The translations under genes were made by a program, and so were the position numbers. The notes beneath the pieces were generated by a model. The model saw only the letters and a list, made by a program, of their open reading frames with translations, had not been told where the DNA came from and did no database searches. Shown here piece after piece: positions 1 through 6,481 of a DNA stretch of 13,811 nucleotides. The stretch comes from CAZXCQ01 sp964639275 (GTDB lineage: Bacteria > Desulfobacterota > DSM-4660 > Desulfatiglandales > Desulfatiglandaceae), in contig CAZXCQ010000175.1 in assembly GCA_964639275.1 (NCBI GenBank), forward strand, positions 1-13,811, given 5' to 3'. Within the stretch, counting starts at the first letter, position 1. Each line of letters begins with the position of its first letter.

Positions 1-128
1 TACAAGAACGAGCTGCAACAGGCTCTTCAGGCTTCCATTATGCCCTAAAGCCTTATTTAATGAGGATCTCAGCCATTCAGACAGATCTTAGCGCAACATT
101 TAAGTAATTAGGATAAGAGACAATGCCC
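1..128. other. Left edge: possible 3' tail of an upstream plus-strand gene
   Basis: Two plus-strand frames are open from the window edge. Frame 1 ends at TAA 46-48 after 15 codons, and frame 3 ends at TAA 105-107 after 34 codons. Either could be the C-terminus of a gene transcribed toward the ThDP enzyme gene, which would make the two convergent. The tails are too short to identify, and I cannot choose between the frames. No clear terminator hairpin is visible here. Confidence 0.25.
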
Positions 129-1811
129 TCATTTTGATGGCGACGACCAGGGGATGGGGGGCCTGCAATTTAGATCCGTCACAACATCGACCACTGCGGG
201 CCTGCCCGCTGCGAGAGCCTCTTCAAGGGCATCTGATATCATATCCGGCGATTCGACCCGAATCCCAAAACACCCGATGTCTCTTGCAATCTCTGCAAAA
301 TCAATCGCCTCAAACCCATAGACCTCTTCCCTTTTGCCCGGCCTGTCTCCATAAGCCTGATCAACGGCCATGACACATTGCCCCAGGGCGTTGTTGTTGT
401 TAACGACGGTGACGGTTTTGATTCCCCATCTCCTGGCGGTTTCCAGTTCGGCCAGGTGATACCAGAATCCGCCGTCCCCTGTAAAACAAATCACCGGTCT
501 GTCGGGCGCCGCGCATTTTGCACCGAGAGATGCAGGGTAGGCCCAGCCCAAAGAGCCTGCGGCCCGCATATAGCGTTGTCCCGGGTGTGTGATATAAATC
601 ATGGTACCGGACCAAACGGCAGAATACCCCGTATCGGAAACGAGCACCGCATCGGCCGGAAGCATGTCGGTAACTGCCTTGCACAGACGTTCGGTTCGTA
701 TGGGTCTGGCATCGGAGTTGCGAAGCGGCTCTATTAGATCTTTCCACTCTTTTACCAGCTGCCGGGCACGCTTGAACCAGTCCGTGTCTTTATAATCTCT
801 ATTGAGAAGTTCGGATAGCCGGCGCACGGTGATTTTCGCGTCCCCAAACAACCCGAGCGTGTTCCGATAACTTCTACCCAGCTCAGAGGGGTTGATGTCT
901 ATCTGGATGACGGATGCGGTCGGCCCTGGTAGAGTCCAGTTGTTGGTGACCTGATCTCCGGTACTGCATCCGACAAAAAGGACCAGGTCTGCCTCTGAAA
1001 CGACCTGGTTTGCACTCCGGCAAGAATAGGATCCAACCACCCCGACGCTGAGTGGATGGGTGTCGATGATGACCCCCTTGCCGTCATTGGACGTGGCGAC
1101 CGGTATGGACAGTTTTTCGGCAAGCCCAACGATTTCAGGACCTGCCGAAGAAGCGATGGCTCCACCGCCCGCGACAATGACCGGACGGCCGGCATCTTCC
1201 AGTTTATTTGCGGCCTCCTTCACAAGTTTTGTCTCGGGTTCCGGTCGGAAGGCGGGATATCGGGCATACTGCGCTTCAATAGCCAATCCCCCCTCAATCT
1301 CTGCCGCCTCAATAACTTCTCCTGTTAATCCAAGCAAATCCAGATGTACGGGGCGAGGGGCCCCTGCGGTTGCTTCACGAAATGCCTGGCAAAGCATCAA
1401 TGGCAATTGCTCGACGGCATCCACATTCACGTTGTATTTGGTGACAGAGTCATACATGGGACCGTGCAAGATCTCCTGATAGGCATTCCGATATTGAGCA
1501 ATGGGTTTCTTTCTTCCGGTTATTGCAATCACCGGTGAATGGCCGAGATAGGGATCCTGGAGCCCGGCTGCCAGGTTGGCAGCACCCACCGACTGGGCCA
1601 TGCAGATTCCCGGTCGGCCGCTCATCCTCGCATATCCATCAGCCATATAGGCTGCCGCCTTTTCCGAATGCGTCAGAATCCGCCGGATTCCCAAATCTTC
1701 AAGTTCAACCAGTGTCTTTCTCAAAATCGCTTGAACAAGAAAGACGTGAGTCACACCATAGCCACTAAACGTTTCTCCAATAAATCGAGCACCGGACATT
1801 TTTCGTTCCAT
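129..1811 (-). CDS. Thiamine-diphosphate-dependent enzyme, acetolactate synthase-like superfamily, substrate unknown
   Basis: A 560-residue cytoplasmic protein with the three-domain order of the acetolactate synthase/benzoylformate decarboxylase superfamily. The N-terminal pyrimidine-binding domain has the cofactor-activating Glu at residue 50 (context HSEKAAAYMADGYAR). The central domain (about 190-335) has VIVAGGGA. The C-terminal pyrophosphate domain has GDGGF at 445-449 followed by the NNNN at 471-474, the GDG-x(n)-NN metal/ThDP motif. Length is normal for the family. The start is supported by GAGGA (complement of 1821-1825), 9 bases upstream. The loop after GVTHVF reads LVQAILRK, where biosynthetic synthases have a GxPGG-type glycine loop, so it is probably not a true IlvB. 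It follows the cupin gene on the same strand with an 86-base gap, so co-transcription is likely. It could be a 2-oxoacid decarboxylase or a C-C lyase/ligase. Family assignment is firm; the reaction is not. Confidence 0.9.
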   Translation of the reverse strand: MERKMSGARFIGETFSGYGVTHVFLVQAILRKTLVELEDLGIRRILTHSEKAAAYMADGYARMSGRPGICMAQSVGAANLAAGLQDPYLGHSPVIAITGRKKPIAQYRNAYQEILHGPMYDSVTKYNVNVDAVEQLPLMLCQAFREATAGAPRPVHLDLLGLTGEVIEAAEIEGGLAIEAQYARYPAFRPEPETKLVKEAANKLEDAGRPVIVAGGGAIASSAGPEIVGLAEKLSIPVATSNDGKGVIIDTHPLSVGVVGSYSCRSANQVVSEADLVLFVGCSTGDQVTNNWTLPGPTASVIQIDINPSELGRSYRNTLGLFGDAKITVRRLSELLNRDYKDTDWFKRARQLVKEWKDLIEPLRNSDARPIRTERLCKAVTDMLPADAVLVSDTGYSAVWSGTMIYITHPGQRYMRAAGSLGWAYPASLGAKCAAPDRPVICFTGDGGFWYHLAELETARRWGIKTVTVVNNNNALGQCVMAVDQAYGDRPGKREEVYGFEAIDFAEIARDIGCFGIRVESPDMISDALEEALAAGRPAVVDVVTDLNCRPPIPWSSPSK

Positions 1812-1897
1812 CTCTTTAACTCCTCTGTTTGTAAGCTCTCAATATGATAGGGGAAATCATATCTTGTTGCTATTCACTGGCAAGAATAAAAGAACTA

Positions 1898-2344
1898 CTA
1901 CCAACCGGTTGACGCACCTCCTTGAGTGGCAATCAGGACAACAGCGATAATACACGGTTCGGTGCCACGATTTTCCCAGTTGTGGATGGTGCCTCTCTGG
2001 ATTACCACATCCCCGGCTTTGAGATGCACCTCGCCTTCATCCAGTTGCATCCATAGTTCTCCGGTCAGCACGATACCATAATCAATAGTATCTGTCCGAT
2101 GCCAGCGTTCGGTAACACCCGGTTCGTATCGACAGATGCGAAAAACAGATCCATTGGCTAGACTTGTGCCAAGCTCCCAGGTATTCGGATCTTCATCTGT
2201 CATTCGGGCAGGCAGGCTGTCGGTAGCCCATAGGGGAACCTGTTCAAACCCGGGTCTGCCCGCAATACTCTCAATTTGGTTATCCCACTTCACCACACTC
2301 CGGCCGTTTTGATCTACCCCGGTTACCACTCGTCTCGTTTTCAT
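1898..2344 (-). CDS. Small single-domain cupin protein
   Basis: A 148-residue protein whose C-terminal half (about 68-137) is a conserved beta-barrel cupin. Motif 1 is an H82-R-T-D85 variant (HRTDTIDYGIVLTGE) rather than the textbook HxH with a distal Glu. E96 follows, and motif 2 is GDVVIQRGTIHNW with H121. The likely metal ligands are H82, H121 and perhaps D85, D88 or E96. Small cupins of this HRTD type are usually annotated only as cupin-domain proteins; I know of no fixed reaction. The N-terminal 65 residues are a family-typical extension without motifs I can name. A strong AAGGAGGG (complement of 2357-2364) lies 12 bases before the ATG, a slightly long spacing. It is the first gene of the minus-strand pair with the ThDP enzyme and is divergent from the acyl-CoA cluster. 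A sensor or isomerase role is possible but unproven. Confidence 0.88.
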   Translation of the reverse strand: MKTRRVVTGVDQNGRSVVKWDNQIESIAGRPGFEQVPLWATDSLPARMTDEDPNTWELGTSLANGSVFRICRYEPGVTERWHRTDTIDYGIVLTGELWMQLDEGEVHLKAGDVVIQRGTIHNWENRGTEPCIIAVVLIATQGGASTGW

Positions 2345-2490
2345 GACCTTCTAAAACCCTCCTTCTAAATGATACATCTCCAAAAGACCAAAGACATTTG
2401 GCCTGCATTGGGGAATGAATGATCAAGGCATAACTACATTGAAAATAATGAAAAAATCAAGGTAAGATCTCAAGAAGCAGGAGGATCGGT

Positions 2491-2521
2491 CATTCCCGCG
2501 AAACCTGTCCCCGCAGGAATG
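2491..2521. repeat. REP-like degenerate palindrome, copy 1
   Basis: The arms CATTCCCGCG (2491-2500) and CGCAGGAATG (2512-2521) pair at 9 of 10 positions (one C/A mismatch) around an 11-base loop. It resembles the dispersed CATTCCCGCGAAAGCGGGAATCC-type intergenic repeats known from many proteobacterial and Desulfobacterota genomes. Related degenerate copies occur at 11504-11550 and 13536-13563. Confidence 0.6.
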
Positions 2522-2616
2522 AAGGCCTTGGAGATTTTTTGCCAGACCATCACCCTTGTAAATTGAGTATTCCTTATGATAAGGAGGGGCACAGTCTTTG
2601 GAGTCTTGGTTTATAA

Positions 2617-2646
2617 CTTCAAGGTTTCAGGTTTCGGGTGTCAAGG
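2617..2646. repeat. Degenerate heptamer tandem repeat
   Basis: Four consecutive units of 7-8 bases read CTTCAAGG, TTTCAGG, TTTCGGG and TGTCAAGG. The core is TTTCAGG with scattered substitutions. It is probably a short microsatellite-like remnant rather than an operator, because the units differ from one another and have no helical phasing with a promoter that I can recognise. Confidence 0.45.
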
Positions 2647-2744
2647 GAACACGGGTTACTGTTCTGGCTCCGGCCAAAGGCTCGCATGATGAAATCAATT
2701 GTATCATATCGTAATTCTAAGGGAAAAAATGGAATCCGAGACGC

Positions 2745-2773
2745 TTGATTAAAATCAAATTAATGGGTAAACA
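2745..2773 (+). promoter_or_regulatory. Candidate promoter and operator of the CoA-transferase operon
   Basis: TTGATT (2745-2750), a 17-base spacer, and TAAACA (2768-2773) form a weak sigma-70-like pair ending 24 bases before the start codon. The -35-like box is also the left arm of a perfect 6-bp inverted repeat, TTGATT-AA-AATCAA (2745-2758), which could bind a repressor. Box matches are poor (4 of 6 and 3 of 6), so this is only a candidate. Confidence 0.25.
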
Positions 2774-2797
2774 GGATATCTCAAAAGGATAAAATAT

Positions 2798-3997
2798 ATG
2801 GACAGCACTGATCTGCCACTGGCAGGAATAAAGGTCCTGGATCTTACAACCTCCTATGCGGGTCCATTCTGCACCATGTTTTTGGCTGACATGGGTGCGG
2901 AGGTTGTCAAGATCGAAGAACCCACGCAGGGAGATGACAGCCGATATTGGGGGCCCCCGTTCTATAAAGGGGCCAGCCCATGGTTCCTGAGCGCCAACCG
3001 CAACAAGCGGAGCATCTCTTTAAACATCCGTGACCCAGGGGGAACGGAGATCTTAAAACGGCTTATTCAGAAGGCGGATGTGTTTGTGGTCAGTCTCGCC
3101 CTAAAGGCCCTGGAGAAGCTGAACCTTACCTATGAGACACTGACAGAGCTGAACCCGGCCCTGATATACTGTTCCATCACGGGTTTTGGTCATACAGGAC
3201 CCTACAGGTACCGCCTCTGCTATGACTTGATCTCCGAAGGTATCGGCGGGGTTATGGGCGTCACCGGCGACAATGACCAACCCGAAAAGGTGGGAACGGC
3301 CGCCGGCGATATCCTGGCTGCCCATCAGGCCTGCTTTGCCATTGTCTCCTGTCTTTACAGACGGTCCCTTACCGGCGTGGGAGAATTTATAGACGTCTGT
3401 CTTGTGGACAGTATCGTCTCCTTTATTACACCAAGGGTTGTGAGCTACCTCTCTACCGGAGAACTGCCCCGGCCCGATGCCAATCGGAGCAGTCCGATTG
3501 CCATCTACCAACCCCTTCAGACAAAAGACGGCCATCTGAACATGGGCATCGGCAACGATCGCATTTGGGAGAGGGCCTGCAAACTTCTCGGGCTTGAGGA
3601 CTTGCTGGAAGTAGAGGACTATAAGACCAATGAGAGCAGAAAGATCAACAGATCGCAAATCGTGTCCAGGCTGGAGGAGGTCCTTCGGACGAGGGATACG
3701 CGGTACTGGTTTGAGTATCTTTCGGAAAACGGCGTTCCGTGCGGCCCAATCAACTATGTCGATGACGTCGTGGAGGACCCCCATATCCGATCGCGAGGGA
3801 TGCTTTTTGATCTGGAGGATGAGGAACTGGGGATGGTTCCCCAGGTGGGTTCCCCGTGGAAGTTAGGGAGGACCAGGGAGAAAACCCATAAAGCCCCACC
3901 CCGTATCGGAGAGCATGATAAAGAGGTTTACAGGGAATGGCTGGGTCTTGAGCCGAAGGATATTGAAAGGCTCAAGAGATCCAAGATCATCAGGTAA
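2798..3997 (+). CDS. Family III acyl-CoA transferase (CaiB/BaiF/formyl-CoA transferase type)
   Basis: A 399-residue protein of normal length for family III CoA-transferases, which move CoA between carboxylic acids through a covalent aspartyl intermediate. Features in order: LAGIKVLDLTTSYAGPFCTM (8-27), GAEVVKIE (33-40), NRNKRSISLNI (67-77), SITGFGHTGPY (126-136), YDLISEGIGG (142-151), and the catalytic-site segment GTAAGD, with the presumed nucleophile at D171. One oddity is that the usual ENFRPG loop of the family reads VSLALK (98-103). AGGA at 2786-2789 supports this ATG. It is the first plus-strand gene, and the next gene is separated only by the assembly gap. In this context it could load CoA onto the pathway substrate from another thioester or recycle CoA from a product. 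The substrate cannot be told from sequence alone. Confidence 0.92.
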   Translation: MDSTDLPLAGIKVLDLTTSYAGPFCTMFLADMGAEVVKIEEPTQGDDSRYWGPPFYKGASPWFLSANRNKRSISLNIRDPGGTEILKRLIQKADVFVVSLALKALEKLNLTYETLTELNPALIYCSITGFGHTGPYRYRLCYDLISEGIGGVMGVTGDNDQPEKVGTAAGDILAAHQACFAIVSCLYRRSLTGVGEFIDVCLVDSIVSFITPRVVSYLSTGELPRPDANRSSPIAIYQPLQTKDGHLNMGIGNDRIWERACKLLGLEDLLEVEDYKTNESRKINRSQIVSRLEEVLRTRDTRYWFEYLSENGVPCGPINYVDDVVEDPHIRSRGMLFDLEDEELGMVPQVGSPWKLGRTREKTHKAPPRIGEHDKEVYREWLGLEPKDIERLKRSKIIR

Positions 3998-4001
3998 ACC
4001 C

Positions 4002-4101
4002 NNNNNNNNNNNNNNNNNNNNNNNNNNNNNNNNNNNNNNNNNNNNNNNNNNNNNNNNNNNNNNNNNNNNNNNNNNNNNNNNNNNNNNNNNNNNNNNNNNN
4101 N
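4002..4101. other. Assembly gap of 100 N
   Basis: Exactly 100 unknown bases lie 4 bases after the CoA-transferase stop and 2 bases before the next ATG. A run of exactly 100 is a common placeholder for a gap of unknown size, so genes or regulatory sequence may be missing here. The ribosome binding site of the following crotonase gene lies inside it. Confidence 0.98.
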
Positions 4102-4103
4102 TG

Positions 4104-4889
4104 ATGGAACACAAATACGAAGATATCATTTACGAAAAGAGGGATCACGTTGCCCGGATCACTATCAACAGGCCTGAGGCTGCAAACATGTTCAGGGCAA
4201 AGACCCTTCGCGAAATCAAGGATGCCCTGGAAGATTCCCGAATGGATGATGACATGCGGGTAATTGTGATATCAGGGGCAGGGGGGAAATTTTTCTGTAT
4301 CGGGGGAGACAAGGTGGATCTCCCAAAGACCCATGCCTACAAAGGGGTCATTCCTATCATGGACGTCTACGACCTCATAGACAAGCATCCCAAGCCGGTG
4401 ATCGCCGCGGTGGATGGCTTTGCCGTCGGAGGCGGCAATGTCTTTCATGTGGTCTGTGATTTTACCATTGCCACGGATCGGTCGGTCTTCAGACAGGTAG
4501 GGCCCATGATGGGGAGTTTTGATGCCGGATATGGGACGTGGTATCTCGAAGACCTGATTGGCAAGAAAAAGGCCAAAGAAATGTGGATGCTTGGTAAAAA
4601 ATATACGGCCCAGGAGGCGCTTGAGATGGGCCTTGTAAATGTGGTTGTGCCCCCCGAAGAACTGGAGGCCGAGGTGGATCGTTGGTGCAAGCAACTCATC
4701 AAGCGGGGGCCCCAGGCCCTTTATGCGATCAAGGCCTCTTTCGGAGCCAAGCACGGTGGTGTTGCTGGTTTCACCAGGGTCGCCCATGACCTGTTGCTAA
4801 CCTATTACCTCGACTCCAGGGAGGCCAAAGAGCTGTTCAAGTCATTTAATGAGAAGCGGGATCCCAACGAGGAAGATTTTTATCAATAG
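4104..4889 (+). CDS. Crotonase-superfamily ring-cleaving hydrolase candidate (BadI/MenB-like)
   Basis: A 261-residue crotonase-fold protein. The oxyanion-hole segments are present: FFCIGGDK (63-70) and DGFAVGGGNVFH (104-115). Both glutamates of true enoyl-CoA hydratases are absent: the first position is N112 in GGGNV, and the second falls in GQVGP-like RQVGPMMG (130-137). Instead it has S138-F-D140-A-G-Y143-G, then KKKAKEMW and a C-terminal FNEKRDP, which is the pattern of MenB (naphthoate synthase) and BadI (2-ketocyclohexanecarboxyl-CoA hydrolase). No other menaquinone gene is nearby, and every neighbour is a CoA-ester oxidation gene. A BadI-type hydrolytic opening of a cyclic beta-oxo acyl-CoA is therefore the better inference. 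The ATG touches the assembly gap, so its ribosome site is unseen, but the N-terminus aligns with that of BadI as I recall it. Confidence 0.9.
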   Translation: MEHKYEDIIYEKRDHVARITINRPEAANMFRAKTLREIKDALEDSRMDDDMRVIVISGAGGKFFCIGGDKVDLPKTHAYKGVIPIMDVYDLIDKHPKPVIAAVDGFAVGGGNVFHVVCDFTIATDRSVFRQVGPMMGSFDAGYGTWYLEDLIGKKKAKEMWMLGKKYTAQEALEMGLVNVVVPPEELEAEVDRWCKQLIKRGPQALYAIKASFGAKHGGVAGFTRVAHDLLLTYYLDSREAKELFKSFNEKRDPNEEDFYQ

Positions 4890-4900
4890 GGTTGATTGGA

Positions 4901-4905
4901 AGGAG
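4901..4905 (+). promoter_or_regulatory. Ribosome binding site fixing a GTG start
   Basis: AGGAG lies 6 bases before GTG 4912. It supports that start over any codon upstream that overlaps the preceding gene. Confidence 0.75.
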
Positions 4906-4911
4906 AAAAAA

Positions 4912-5694
4912 GTGGACAAAAAACTCTTCTCAATCGAACGAAGGGATAAGGTAGAGATTCTGACCATCACCCGACCGGCGGTGTTGAATGCCCTCAACTT
5001 TGAATTGCTCAAGCACTTAAAGGAGGCCTTTCTCCATTTCAAAACCGATCCTGGCGCAAGGATTCTGATTATCACGGGAGAGGGGGAGAAGGCATTTTGC
5101 GCGGGGGCGGACATTTCGGAACTGCGCGGCCGTCATATATTTGATGAAAAGCAAGGGATGATTATGGGACAGGAGGTCTTCACCCTCCTTGAAGGACTGG
5201 GTAAACCAAGCATCGCTGCCATCAACGGCTATGCGTTGGGTGGCGGGCTTGAAATGGCCCTTGCCTGTACCTTCCGGTTTGCCACACCCAATGCACGGCT
5301 CGGTCTGCCTGAGATCAGCCTTGGCCTCATCCCCGGATATGGCGGGACCCAGCGATTGACCCGGATGGTGGGTCAGGCAAAGGCCTTGCAGATGATCCTG
5401 ACGGGAAAACCCATCAAGGCAGAGGAAGCCTTCCGGCTGGGGCTGGTCTATAAGGTGGTGGAGCCGGAGAAGCTCATGGACGAATGCCTCAGTCTGGCCG
5501 AGGAACTCTGTGAGAAAAGTCCCCTGGCAATCGCTCTGGCCATTGAAGCCGTGCTCAGGGGACGGGACGTCCCCTTGCAGGAAGGTCTGATCCTTGAGGC
5601 CGATCTTGGAACCATTGCATACCATACCGAGGACGGCCGAGAAGGTCTGGCGGCCTTTATGGAAAAGAGAAAGCCCAAATTTGAAGGGAGATGA
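4912..5694 (+). CDS. Enoyl-CoA hydratase, canonical crotonase (BadK-like role)
   Basis: A 260-residue protein starting at GTG 4912. The open frame extends further upstream but would overlap the previous gene and lacks a ribosome site there. It keeps all hydratase hallmarks: AFCAGADISEL (61-71, oxyanion hole), NGYALGGGLEMALAC with catalytic Glu114, and LPEISLGLIPGYGGTQRL with catalytic Glu134. The C-terminus EKRKPKFEGR is typical of the family. It should add water across a 2,3-double bond of an enoyl-CoA. It lies 22 bases after the BadI-like gene and 9 bases before the SDR gene, within a tightly spaced operon. In a cyclohexanecarboxylate-type route it would take the BadK step. An ordinary straight-chain hydratase remains equally consistent with sequence alone. 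Confidence 0.93.
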   Translation: MDKKLFSIERRDKVEILTITRPAVLNALNFELLKHLKEAFLHFKTDPGARILIITGEGEKAFCAGADISELRGRHIFDEKQGMIMGQEVFTLLEGLGKPSIAAINGYALGGGLEMALACTFRFATPNARLGLPEISLGLIPGYGGTQRLTRMVGQAKALQMILTGKPIKAEEAFRLGLVYKVVEPEKLMDECLSLAEELCEKSPLAIALAIEAVLRGRDVPLQEGLILEADLGTIAYHTEDGREGLAAFMEKRKPKFEGR

Positions 5695-5703
5695 GTTCTG
5701 ATC

Positions 5704-6465
5704 ATGAAATTGACAGGTCTGGATGGAAAAGTCGCTTTGGTTACAGGGGCGAGCAAAGGCATCGGGAAATCGATTGCAACGGTCTTGTCCGAAAGTGGTG
5801 TCCGGGTCATATGCTGTGCCAGAAATGAGAGTGTCTTGATCGCGGCATGTTCCGAGATCCAAAAGGCGGGCGGGACAGTTATCCCCGTGAGGGCGGATGT
5901 GTCTTCCCCTTCTGATCGGAACCAGTTGATCGAACGGGGCATTTCTGAATTCGGGGGGATCGACTTTCTCATCAACAATGCCGGTATACACATGGAGAAG
6001 GATGCCCTGGAAATCAGCGATCAGGAGATGCTGGGGGCCATGGAGATCAACTTCTTTCCCATGTTTTCCCTATCCAGGGACGTTGCCCGACAGATGATTC
6101 CCAGAGGGGGCGGCAAGATCGTCAATATCGGATCTTATTGGGGTCAACTGGGTGTTCCCAGGCAACTTGCCTACTGTGTGTCAAAAGGGGCAATCGAGGC
6201 CATGACGAGATGCCTGGCAGTGGAGTGGGCGAGATACAACATCCAGGTCAACACGGTGGCTCCCGGGCATATTATGACGGATATCTCAAAGGCGGCCATG
6301 GAAGATGAAAAGCTCCGCAAGATCATCCTTCGGAGGATACCCGCAAGAAGGGTCGGGGAGCCGGAAGAGGTGGGTTACCTTGTGGCCTTTTTGTGTTCTC
6401 AGGAATCCAATTACCTTACGGGCCACATATATTACATCGACGGAGGTCAGCTGATCTCCTGGTAA
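5704..6465 (+). CDS. Short-chain dehydrogenase/reductase (BadH/FabG-like)
   Basis: A 253-residue classical SDR. The Rossmann motif TGASKGIG is at 14-21, NNAG at 91-94, catalytic Asn116, Ser144 (NIGSYWG), Tyr157 and Lys161 (YCVSK), followed by the APGHIMTD segment and a C-terminal YIDGGQ. The family oxidises secondary alcohols or reduces ketones. R40 after the second strand (CCARN) suggests NADP(H) preference, which would be unusual for a purely catabolic BadH-type step. AGGGAG at 5685-5690 precedes the ATG, and the gene starts 9 bases after the hydratase stop. Placed between hydratase and acyl-CoA dehydrogenase genes and near a BadI-like hydrolase, it is the natural candidate for oxidising a cyclic 2-hydroxyacyl-CoA to the 2-oxo form. 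A FabG-like 3-oxoacyl reductase is the main alternative. Confidence 0.93.
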   Translation: MKLTGLDGKVALVTGASKGIGKSIATVLSESGVRVICCARNESVLIAACSEIQKAGGTVIPVRADVSSPSDRNQLIERGISEFGGIDFLINNAGIHMEKDALEISDQEMLGAMEINFFPMFSLSRDVARQMIPRGGGKIVNIGSYWGQLGVPRQLAYCVSKGAIEAMTRCLAVEWARYNIQVNTVAPGHIMTDISKAAMEDEKLRKIILRRIPARRVGEPEEVGYLVAFLCSQESNYLTGHIYYIDGGQLISW

Positions 6466-6466
6466 C

Positions 6467-6474
6467 GGAGGTGA
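6467..6474 (+). promoter_or_regulatory. Strong ribosome binding site fixing a TTG start
   Basis: GGAGGTGA, a near-perfect anti-16S complement, lies 7 bases before TTG 6482. No competing ATG exists near the N-terminus of the acyl-CoA dehydrogenase, so the rare start codon is well supported. Confidence 0.85.
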
Positions 6475-6481
6475 AATTCAC

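Larger units (their letters stand above)
2345..2797. other. 453-base divergent intergenic region
   Basis: This stretch separates the minus-strand cupin/ThDP genes from the plus-strand acyl-CoA cluster and must hold promoters for both directions. I see no convincing gene in it. It contains a degenerate CATTCCCGCG palindrome (2491-2521), a short run of degenerate heptamers (2617-2646), and an AT-rich segment just before the CoA-transferase gene with a 6-bp inverted repeat (2745-2758). I found no clear sigma-54 (GG-N10-GC) site. Confidence 0.6.

Noticed and set aside
2654..2690. Possible sigma-54 site around CTGGCTCCGGCCAAAGGCTCGC
   Set aside because: GG and GC are 12 bases apart rather than 10, and the rest of the consensus is missing.
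3915..4103. Extension of the BadI-like gene upstream across the N run
   Set aside because: The upstream reading comes from translating unknown bases and overlaps the CoA-transferase. ATG 4104 gives a normal full-length crotonase.
5017..5991. 324-codon minus-strand open frame opposite the hydratase and SDR genes
   Set aside because: It is a shadow of two well-supported plus-strand genes with intact catalytic motifs, and it has no recognisable domain.
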